DNA of 22,564 bases, taken from the NCBI GenBank assembly GCA_003561815.1, contig PWVP01000123.1:1-22564 (forward strand), written 5' to 3'. The notes under the pieces are model-generated. The model was given only the letters and a program-made list of their open reading frames with translations. It was not told the DNA's origin and searched no databases. The position numbers and the translations under genes were made by a program. The stretch is from Campylobacterota bacterium (lineage in GTDB: Bacteria > Campylobacterota > Campylobacteria > Campylobacterales > SZUA-545). This document shows positions 7,441 through 14,087 of the stretch, piece after piece (the stretch's first letter is position 1; every line of letters starts with the position of its first letter).

Positions 7441-8944
7441 CCGCACCGCCCTTCTCTTACTAGCTGCACTGCTCTGGCCCCTCTGGGCCAGCGCGTGCGC
7501 CCTCTGCCAAAGCTACGATGGTGTCATCTTCCCGAAACTAACCCTCCACACCCAGGGCGATCGGCTCAAGACGCTGGAGGTGAAGTGGCCCTTTAGTGAG
7601 GGGCTGACTCAAGAGATTATCTACAACTTTGATACCAATATGGATGGCCGTCTGGATGCGCAGGAGAAGGCGGAGCTTCTGGATGTGTGGGAGGAGGAGC
7701 TTAAGGCCAACCGCTTCTACACCCACCTCTGGCTAAACGAAGAGGAGCTTCAGACCCCGATCGGCACACGCCGCACCTTCTCCATCGCCGACGATCAGAG
7801 CAAGAGCCAGTACCACTTCTTTCTGGAGCTGGATCTGCCCCTTCAAGAGGCGGATACGCTTGAGGTGCGCTTTTTTGAGTCCACCGGGACGCTGAGCTTC
7901 TTTTTCGATCGCCAGAGCATCCACCAGCACACCGTGGGCCAGTGGGAGGTGAGCAACAATCTGCACACCTTCCCCCACACCCTCGCGCTGGAGTTCACCC
8001 CAAAGCCAGGCGCGTTTACGCACGCTTCGCAGACGACCGAACCCAAGCCCGCCGCACCCGAAGCGATCGCCGCGCCCCCTCGACGCGATGCGGCGCAGAC
8101 AGCGCGCCAGGCTCAAGAGGAGAGTCGATCGCTCTCTGGCTGGCTAGGCGATCAGCTCGCCGCCGCCTTTGCGGTGCTGCGCGGCTATCTCTACGCCCTG
8201 GAGGATAACCCCACCGGTGCTGCCTTCTGGGGGCTGATGGGCTTTTCGTTTCTCTATGGACTGCTCCACGCCGCCGGGCCGGGGCATGGTAAAACCTTAG
8301 TGATGACCTACTTTCTCTCCACAGGCGGCGGCTGGCAAAAGGCGGGGTTTATGGCGCTTTTAATTGGCGCGGTGCATGTCTTCTCGGCACTCATCCTCAC
8401 CGCGCTGCTGCTCTTTGTGATGCAGGTACTCTTCGATGCGGCGTTTGAGGAGAGCACCACGCTGCTGACCAAGCTCTCAGGGGTGCTGATACTGCTGATT
8501 GCAACCCACCTCTTCTGGCGGATTTTGCGGCGGCGCTACCCAAAAGCGGCGCGCTTTAGCGGCGCACCGGCCGGTCAGAAACGGGTACAGAAGTTCAGCG
8601 CCACCGCACCGGCACCCCGACACGATCACAGCTGTTCGTGCGCCTCCTGCGGTGAGGCCGGGCGCAGCAGCGACCTGATGCTGGTGCTGGCCGCCGGCAT
8701 CATCCCCTGCCCGGGCACCGTGACTATCTTTCTCTTCGCCCTCTCGCTGGGGCTCTATCTGACCGGCTTTGCTGCGGCGGTGGCGATGAGTGTCGGCATG
8801 GGGCTGATCATCTTCCTGGCGGCCGGCTTTGGCTCGATGACCCGGCGGGCCAGTGGTGCTATGCTGGGCAGCTCCATGCGGTTTTTAGAGCTGGTGGGTG
8901 CGGCGGTGATCTTCGCGCTTGGGGTGTGGCTGCTTTTGGCGTAA
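7421..8944 (+). CDS. Nickel/cobalt transporter, periplasmic DUF1007-like EF-hand domain fused to NicO/RcnA membrane domain
   Basis: The start is uncertain. The ATG at 7421 (507 residues) gives a proper signal peptide, a hydrophobic run ending WASA before CALC; ATGs at 7415 and 7397 are also possible. All overlap the end of the chemoreceptor gene, so the gene is probably translationally coupled to it. Residues ~20-195 form a soluble periplasmic domain of the DUF1007 type containing DTNMDGRLDAQE (71-82), a full EF-hand calcium loop. From ~245 the NicO domain follows with HAAGPGHGKT (about 282-291), several membrane helices and the second signature IIPCPGTVTIFLFAL. A Cys/His-rich cytoplasmic or periplasmic loop (RHDHSCSCASCGE) separates the two halves and could bind the metal. 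The family moves Ni2+ or Co2+; direction (uptake or efflux) cannot be told. Confidence 0.85.
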   Translation: MTLKSFNRTALLLLAALLWPLWASACALCQSYDGVIFPKLTLHTQGDRLKTLEVKWPFSEGLTQEIIYNFDTNMDGRLDAQEKAELLDVWEEELKANRFYTHLWLNEEELQTPIGTRRTFSIADDQSKSQYHFFLELDLPLQEADTLEVRFFESTGTLSFFFDRQSIHQHTVGQWEVSNNLHTFPHTLALEFTPKPGAFTHASQTTEPKPAAPEAIAAPPRRDAAQTARQAQEESRSLSGWLGDQLAAAFAVLRGYLYALEDNPTGAAFWGLMGFSFLYGLLHAAGPGHGKTLVMTYFLSTGGGWQKAGFMALLIGAVHVFSALILTALLLFVMQVLFDAAFEESTTLLTKLSGVLILLIATHLFWRILRRRYPKAARFSGAPAGQKRVQKFSATAPAPRHDHSCSCASCGEAGRSSDLMLVLAAGIIPCPGTVTIFLFALSLGLYLTGFAAAVAMSVGMGLIIFLAAGFGSMTRRASGAMLGSSMRFLELVGAAVIFALGVWLLLA

Positions 8945-8952
8945 GCGCGGTT

Positions 8953-8961
8953 TGCTATACT
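8953..8961 (+). promoter_or_regulatory. Extended -10 promoter directly in front of mrpE
   Basis: TGCTATACT is a strong extended -10 element in the 24-base gap between the NicO gene and mrpE. A start 6-8 bases after it falls at about 8968, one base before the mrpE ATG at 8969. There is no Shine-Dalgarno sequence before this ATG (the bases are CTTTTTC), so a leaderless mRNA is plausible. The antiporter operon may thus be transcribed separately from the chemoreceptor/metal genes. Confidence 0.5.
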
Positions 8962-8968
8962 CTTTTTC

Positions 8969-9424
8969 ATGATAAAAAGAGTGGTGGGCTTTTTTATACT
9001 GATGGCACTCTGGCTGGTACTAACCGGTGGCGAAAGAGAGGCGATCGCCTTTGGGGTGGTGGTGGTGCTGCTGGCACTGCTGATAGCCGCTCCTTTGCCG
9101 GGCAGAATCTATCCGCTTGGACTGCTACGCTTTAGCCTCTGGTTTCTACTGCAATCACTCAAAAGCGGTGGCGATATCGCCCTTCGCGCCCTGCATCCTC
9201 GCCTGCCGCTTGATCCGGGCACCCTCTTTTATGACTGCAGCACGCTACCCGCAGCGGGGCGGCGGCTCTTTATCGCCGCTATCAGTCTGATTCCCGGCAC
9301 ACTGAGCGTCCACTACGATGGTCAGAGCGTGCGCGTGCATGTACTCGATCGCCATCAGGATAACCACGGTGCCCTCGATCAGCTCGCCGCCAGGGTAGCC
9401 GCGATCTTTAGAGGCGATCGATGA
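8969..9424 (+). CDS. mrpE: Mrp-type cation/proton antiporter subunit E
   Basis: This 151-residue protein belongs to the MnhE/MrpE family. It has two N-terminal hydrophobic helices (about 5-42), the SLWFLLQSLKSGGDIALRAL connector, and a C-terminal cytoplasmic part with the family motif SLIPGTLSVHYDG followed by VHVLD. MrpE is a small accessory subunit of the hetero-oligomeric Mrp Na+(K+)/H+ antiporter in the cytoplasmic membrane, needed for assembly or full activity. It is first in an eight-gene operon in which every junction overlaps; its last four bases, ATGA, contain the start of mrpF. It lacks a ribosome binding site and may be read from a leaderless mRNA (see the promoter at 8953-8961). 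Size is normal for the family. Confidence 0.93.
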   Translation: MIKRVVGFFILMALWLVLTGGEREAIAFGVVVVLLALLIAAPLPGRIYPLGLLRFSLWFLLQSLKSGGDIALRALHPRLPLDPGTLFYDCSTLPAAGRRLFIAAISLIPGTLSVHYDGQSVRVHVLDRHQDNHGALDQLAARVAAIFRGDR

Positions 9425-9675
9425 GCACGCTGCTCATGGGGCTGGCCACGGCGGTTTTAGCGGTTATGATTGTCGCGCTCTATCGCCTCTATAAAGGCCC
9501 CTTTGATGCCGACCGGATGGTCAGCCTACAGCTTCTGGGCACCCTGAGTGTGGCGGTACTGGCGCTGCTCTCAGCCGCGCTGGATAACCCCTTTTATATC
9601 GATGTGGCTGTCGTGCTCGCCCTCCTGGCAGCGGTGGCGGCGGCGGGCTTTGCCACACGGGCGTGGCAGCGATGA
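9421..9675 (+). CDS. mrpF: Mrp-type antiporter subunit F
   Basis: This 84-residue protein contains three hydrophobic helices and the MnhF/MrpF motif YKGPFDADRMVSLQLLGT, with the acidic-basic pair D-R typical of the family, then DNPFYIDVAVVLALLA. It is a small membrane subunit of the Mrp antiporter. The start is in an ATGA overlap with mrpE and the stop is in an ATGA overlap with mrpG, so all three should be translated in near-equal amounts. Length (usual 80-95) and position in the operon support the call. Confidence 0.93.
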   Translation: MSTLLMGLATAVLAVMIVALYRLYKGPFDADRMVSLQLLGTLSVAVLALLSAALDNPFYIDVAVVLALLAAVAAAGFATRAWQR

Positions 9676-9980
9676 TGAGCTTGTTGGCGCTCCTCTGTTT
9701 TGGGGTGGGGTTTTTCTTTATACTGGCAGGCGTGGTGGGGCTTTTGCGCTTTCCCGATCTCTACACCCGCATCCACGCGGTTACGAAAGCGGACAATCTC
9801 GGTCTGGGCTTTATCCTCGCCGGGGTGGCGCTTTTGAGCGGATCGATGCTGGTGGCTTTAAAGCTCTTTCTTGTCTGGATTCTGGTGCTCTTTGCCGGGG
9901 CGATCTCGGGCTATTTGATCGCCCGTGAGGGGCACCGGCAGTCGATCAAACCCCTGGAGAAAGGGCCACGCCATGGGTGA
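9672..9980 (+). CDS. mrpG: Mrp-type antiporter subunit G
   Basis: This 102-residue protein has three predicted membrane helices and the MnhG/MrpG hallmark GVVGLLRFPDLYTRIHAVTK followed by ADNLGLGFILAG. The ATG at 9672 is chosen because it overlaps the mrpF stop as ATGA; an in-frame GTG at 9663 would add three residues. MrpG is one of the small subunits that bridge the large antiporter-like subunits of the complex. Its end overlaps the next gene by 8 bases. Nothing about it is unusual. Confidence 0.93.
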   Translation: MMSLLALLCFGVGFFFILAGVVGLLRFPDLYTRIHAVTKADNLGLGFILAGVALLSGSMLVALKLFLVWILVLFAGAISGYLIAREGHRQSIKPLEKGPRHG

Positions 9981-10890
9981 GGCGACCCTCTTTGACCTGC
10001 TGCTGGTGATCGCGCTTCTCACTACCGCCCTGCGCGCCTTCTGGGCCAAAGGGAGCTTCGAGGCGGTCTTTAGCCTCCTCTTTTTCGGCTTCTTTATGGC
10101 GATGGCGTGGATGCGACTCGGGGCGGCCGATATCGCCCTGGTCGAAGCGGCGATCGGTGCCGGGCTGACGGCGGCCATCTTGATGGAGGTGCTGCGGGTG
10201 GTGGGCAGCAGCAGCTTTGCCACCTACCGGGTTGAGGGGGTCTGGATGCTGCCAGCGGCCGCCTTTTTGGGCTTTTTGATCGCCTCGGCCTTTAGGCTTC
10301 TGCCCCCCTTTGCCGCCCCCGAAGGGGCCTACAGCGCCACTTTAGAGGCGCTTAGCCAGAGTGCGATCGGCAACCCCGTCACCGCCGTGCTGCTGGATTT
10401 TCGAAGCTACGATACCCTGCTGGAGGTGGGGGTGCTGCTCTTTGCCGCTTTCGCGGTGGCCAAGCTCAGCGGCCCTGTGGCCGATCGCTTTGAAAAGCGC
10501 CGCACCATGCTCAGCTTTTTAAGCAGCCACCTGGCCCCGGTGCTGGCCCTGGTGGCGGGCTATCTGCTCTATCAGGGGATGGATGGCAGCGGAGGGGCCT
10601 TTCAAGCCTCCGCTCTGCTGGCGGCTGCGGGGGTGCTCTTTAGCCTCAGCGGTCAACCCTTGGCGCGGCAAGAGGCGCTGGAGTCGCGCTTCTGGCTGAT
10701 GGGCTCGGGGTTCGTCTTTTTCTTTTTAGTCGGCATAGCGCTGGCACTCAAGCAGGGTCACCTGCTGGCCTACGCCCCCCAATGGCAGTCAGCGGCGATC
10801 TTGAGTATCGAGATTGCCCTCACCTTCTCTTTGGCCTATGCGCTTTTGGTGCTCTATTGGCGTATCGCCCATGCAGGTAAGGCGCGATGA
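9973..10890 (+). CDS. Fused Mrp subunit: MrpA C-terminal (DUF4040/MbhE-like) plus MrpB
   Basis: The ATG at 9973 (305 residues) has GAGAAAGGG about 8 bases upstream; the frame opens earlier but those codons lie inside mrpG. Three parts can be read. Residues ~1-75 match DUF4040/MbhD, with LGAADIALVEAAIGAGLTAA. Residues ~120-165 match the MbhE-like end of MrpA (AVLLDFRSYDTLLEVGVLL). Residues ~180-290 match MnhB/MrpB (LVAGYLLYQGMDGSGGAFQASAL). In classical Mrp operons the first two parts are the tail of a ~800-residue MrpA and MrpB is separate. Here the NuoL-like front part of MrpA is missing from this gene. The piperidine- and glutamate-bearing surface carried by DUF4040 is thought to belong to the proton or sodium path. 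Confidence 0.85.
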   Translation: MGEATLFDLLLVIALLTTALRAFWAKGSFEAVFSLLFFGFFMAMAWMRLGAADIALVEAAIGAGLTAAILMEVLRVVGSSSFATYRVEGVWMLPAAAFLGFLIASAFRLLPPFAAPEGAYSATLEALSQSAIGNPVTAVLLDFRSYDTLLEVGVLLFAAFAVAKLSGPVADRFEKRRTMLSFLSSHLAPVLALVAGYLLYQGMDGSGGAFQASALLAAAGVLFSLSGQPLARQEALESRFWLMGSGFVFFFLVGIALALKQGHLLAYAPQWQSAAILSIEIALTFSLAYALLVLYWRIAHAGKAR

Positions 10891-11171
10891 GTCTCTTTTG
10901 GCTTTTTGCCCTGAGCGGAAGCGGGCTCTTTATCCTGGGGCTTCTTGCCACCGCCTTTCGCACCCGGGCGCTGGAGAAGCTCATCGCACTCAATATCGCC
11001 GGAAGCGGTGTTTTTCTCTTTTTTGTGGCGCTGGCTGGACGAAGCGATCCGCCCGATCCGGTTTTGCAGGCGATGGTACTCACCGGCATCGTGGTCTCCG
11101 TGGCACTCACCGGACTGGGCGCGCTTCTCATCCGGCGACAGATGACCGAAGGGGGCGGCGATGATGGTTGA
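10887..11171 (+). CDS. mrpC: Mrp-type antiporter subunit C (NuoK-like)
   Basis: This 94-residue protein with three hydrophobic helices resembles MnhC/MrpC and NuoK of respiratory complex I. It has GLLATAFRTRALEKLIALNIAGSGVF in the first two helices and AMVLTGIVVSVALTGLGALLIRR in the third; the LTGIVV segment is strongly conserved in MrpC. It overlaps the fusion gene by 4 bases and mrpD by 11 bases. At 94 residues it is shorter than most MrpC (about 110), mainly at the ends. Confidence 0.92.
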   Translation: MSLFWLFALSGSGLFILGLLATAFRTRALEKLIALNIAGSGVFLFFVALAGRSDPPDPVLQAMVLTGIVVSVALTGLGALLIRRQMTEGGGDDG

Positions 11172-12594
11172 GCACACCCCCTGGCTGCTGACAGCCGTTC
11201 CACTGCTGATGGCCGCCTTTGCGATGCTCTCTGCGCGCCTGGCCCCCTATCTGGCAAGTGTGAGCACCCTCATCTGTGGCACACTGCTGCTGCAGGCGCT
11301 AGAGCCGCTTAGCCAAGAGACGATCATCCACACCCTGGGCGGCCATGCGGCACCGCTAGGGATCGAGCTCTATCTCGATCGCCTCAGCTGGATGATGTTG
11401 GCGCTCACCTGGCTAGGGGGTGCGCTCTGCTCTCTCTATGCGTTTTTCTGGTTTAGAAGCACCGGCCATGCAGGAGTAGCGGGGTTTTGGCCCCTGTGGC
11501 TGGGTCTGATCGGCGGGATGAACGCGCTCTTTGTCTCCGGGGATCTCTTTAATCTCTATGTCGCCCTGGAGGTGATCGGCATCTGTGCCGTCTCGCTGGC
11601 GGCACTGGCCCAGAGCCGTGAGGCGATCCGGGCAGCGACCAACTATCTGCTGGCCACCTACGCCGCCTCGCTTGCCTACCTCTTTGGGGTGGGGATCCTC
11701 TATGGCCTTTATGGCACTATGGATTGGCGACTTCTGGCCACACTGGCACAACCTGAGGCGCCGGCTCTTCTAGCGGCGGGGCTGATGATTGCCGCACTGG
11801 CCATTAAGGCCGCCCTCTTTCCGCTGCACTTCTGGCTGCCGAGCGCACACGCCACTGCGCTGCCGCCGGTGAGTGCGATCCTCTCGGCTTTGGCGATCAA
11901 GGGGGCCTTCTATCTGCTCGCACGGCTCTATATCCAGCTGGAGATGCCCGGCAGCCTACCGGCGCTGCTGCTGGGCTATCTGGGGGCAGCGGCGATCCTC
12001 TATGGCGGCTATCAGGCGCTGATGGCCCACAACATCAAACGGATTATCGCCTACTCCACCGTTGCCCAGAGCGGCTACTTTTTTCTGATTTTTGCCATCG
12101 GAGGGGCGATGGCGTGGCAGGGGGGGTTTTTACAGCTCTATAGCCACATCATCGCTAAAGCGACCCTCTTTTTCGCGGTGGGCAATCTCGCCCTGGCCGC
12201 CGGTTCGGTCACTTTAGAGGGGATCAAGGGGGTCGCCCGCGCCGCGCCGCTTACCCTCTTTGGTGCCGCCATGGCCGCCCTCTCCATCGCCGGACTGCCC
12301 CCTAGCGGCGGGTTTCTGGCCAAATGGCTGCTGCTTCAAAGTGCGATCGAAGGGGGTGCCTGGCACTTCGTGGCGGTGCTCGCCATCGGTGGGCTGCTGA
12401 GTGCGGCCTATCTCTTTAAGATCTTTCGCTACGCGCTGATTGAGCAGCCAGAAAAGCGCTTTAACGATCCGGGCGTCTGGCTAGGCTGGGTGGTGCTTTT
12501 AGGGGGCTTTATCAGCCTGCTCTTTGGCTTCGTGGGGGGGCAGAGTGTGGCGTGGTTTGACCTCTCGGCTTTGAGCCTGGGGGGTGCGTCGTGA
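11161..12594 (+). CDS. mrpD: Mrp-type antiporter subunit D (first of three D/NuoM-like subunits)
   Basis: The 477-residue product is a proton-conducting antiporter-like (Proton_antipo_M) subunit with about 14 helices. The charged residues of the proton path are present: E137 in NLYVALEVIG (TM5), K216 in AIKAALFPLHFWLPSAHA (TM7) and K247 in LAIKGAF (TM8). The LPSAHATALPPVSAILSAL stretch is the family hallmark. AAGGGGGC precedes the start and mrpC overlaps it; a second ATG follows immediately. Its GTGA end overlaps the next D-type gene. It is the most canonical MrpD in the operon and, by family knowledge, a likely catalytic subunit. Confidence 0.93.
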   Translation: MMVEHTPWLLTAVPLLMAAFAMLSARLAPYLASVSTLICGTLLLQALEPLSQETIIHTLGGHAAPLGIELYLDRLSWMMLALTWLGGALCSLYAFFWFRSTGHAGVAGFWPLWLGLIGGMNALFVSGDLFNLYVALEVIGICAVSLAALAQSREAIRAATNYLLATYAASLAYLFGVGILYGLYGTMDWRLLATLAQPEAPALLAAGLMIAALAIKAALFPLHFWLPSAHATALPPVSAILSALAIKGAFYLLARLYIQLEMPGSLPALLLGYLGAAAILYGGYQALMAHNIKRIIAYSTVAQSGYFFLIFAIGGAMAWQGGFLQLYSHIIAKATLFFAVGNLALAAGSVTLEGIKGVARAAPLTLFGAAMAALSIAGLPPSGGFLAKWLLLQSAIEGGAWHFVAVLAIGGLLSAAYLFKIFRYALIEQPEKRFNDPGVWLGWVVLLGGFISLLFGFVGGQSVAWFDLSALSLGGAS

Positions 12595-14087
12595 TCGCAT
12601 CGCTACTGCCGCTTTGGATTCTGCTCACCTCGCTGGTGGGGGGGCTGATTATCTTCGCTCTTAGGGAGGGGGCCGTCTGGCCGCGCACTTTCGTCAATCT
12701 CGCCGCCGCGGTTGTCAAGATTATCCTGGTGGGGTGGATGGTCTATGGGGTCTATCACGGGGAGGATTTTGCCATCGGCTACGAGCTGCTGCCGGGCATC
12801 GACCTCGCCTTTAGGGCGGACGCTTTCTCGGTGCTCTTTTTGGTGCTCTCGGCCATTTTATGGCTGATTACCACCATCTATGCGGTGGGGTATTTAGAGC
12901 ACGCGCAGAACCGGCGGCGCTTTTTCGGGTTCTTTAGCCTCTGTGTGACGGCGACGATGGGGATCGCCCTCTCGGCCAACCTGCTCACTTTTCTCTTTTT
13001 CTATGAGCTGCTGACCCTGGCCACCTACCCGCTGATCGCCCATAGAGGAACCGCCGCCAGCCAGCGAGGTGCGCGCATCTATCTGGCCTACACCCTCTTT
13101 GGCGGTGCGCTGGCACTGGTCGGTACCGCCTGGCTCTATGTGCTCACCGGCGGGGTGGACTTCACCACCGGCGGCGCGCTCAGCGAAGGGGTGATCGCCA
13201 GCCACGGGGCGGCACTGATGGTGATCTTTGCGCTGCTCTTTTTTGGTTTCGGCGTCAAAGCCGCAATCGTCCCCTTTCACGGCTGGCTACCGGTGGCGAT
13301 GATCGCACCGGCCCCGGTGAGTGCGCTGCTGCATGCGGTGGCGGTGGTTAAAGCGGGCGCTTTTGGGGTGGTGCGGCTGGTCTATGATGTCTACGGCATC
13401 GTCCCCAGCTTCGAGATGGGGCTCTTGACACTGGTGGGGATTGTGGCGGCGGTGACGATTCTGTACGGCTCGTTTTTAGCGCTCTTTCAAGATGAGCTCA
13501 AAAAGCGGCTGGCCTACTCCACCATCAGTCAGGTCTCCTATATCCTGCTGGGTACGGCGCTCTTTGGTCCGATGGGAACCGTGGGAGGGGTGGTCCATCT
13601 GGTGCACCAGGGGATTATGAAGATTACCCTCTTTTTTGCGGCGGGCAATATCGCCGAGACGCTCCATATCCACCGCATCAGTCAGATGCAGGGGATCGGG
13701 CGGCGGATGCCGCTGACGATGGCCGCCTTTAGTGTCGGCGCCTTTGGGATGATCGGCTTTCCCCTGGTGGCGGGATTTGCGACCAAATGGTATCTGGGAC
13801 TCGGCGCGATCGAGGCGGAGGCCTACTGGGTGCTGGGTGTGCTGGCCCTAAGCACCCTGCTCAATGCCGCCTACTTCCTGCCGATTCTCTACAAAGCGTG
13901 GTTTCAAAAGCCGCCCAAAGGGGTGCAGCGGCCCCATCAAGGGCTTGAGAGTAGCGGCTGGCTGCTCTGGCCCACGGTAATTACCGCCCTGCTCTCAGTA
14001 GCGGCCGGGGTCTTTGCCGGGGCGGATCACGCGCCGGTCTACTGGGCGATGATTGTCGCCCGACTGGAGTATGGGGGGCTGCTATGA
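12591..14087 (+). CDS. Second D-type antiporter subunit (MrpD/MrpA-N/NuoL-like)
   Basis: This 498-residue membrane protein starts with GTG overlapping the previous stop. It is a second Proton_antipo_M subunit and carries the conserved polar residues: E139 in FLFFYELLTL, K223 in FGVKAAIVPFHGWLP, H230, and K254 in AVVKAGAFGV. The motif FHGWLPVAMIAPAPVSALLHAVAVVKAG is closer to NuoL/MrpA-type subunits than to the first gene's version. It could therefore supply the missing N-terminal half of MrpA. The C-terminal lateral-helix extension of NuoL is absent. It ends in an ATGA overlap with the third D-type gene. Confidence 0.9.
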   Translation: MIASLLPLWILLTSLVGGLIIFALREGAVWPRTFVNLAAAVVKIILVGWMVYGVYHGEDFAIGYELLPGIDLAFRADAFSVLFLVLSAILWLITTIYAVGYLEHAQNRRRFFGFFSLCVTATMGIALSANLLTFLFFYELLTLATYPLIAHRGTAASQRGARIYLAYTLFGGALALVGTAWLYVLTGGVDFTTGGALSEGVIASHGAALMVIFALLFFGFGVKAAIVPFHGWLPVAMIAPAPVSALLHAVAVVKAGAFGVVRLVYDVYGIVPSFEMGLLTLVGIVAAVTILYGSFLALFQDELKKRLAYSTISQVSYILLGTALFGPMGTVGGVVHLVHQGIMKITLFFAAGNIAETLHIHRISQMQGIGRRMPLTMAAFSVGAFGMIGFPLVAGFATKWYLGLGAIEAEAYWVLGVLALSTLLNAAYFLPILYKAWFQKPPKGVQRPHQGLESSGWLLWPTVITALLSVAAGVFAGADHAPVYWAMIVARLEYGGLL

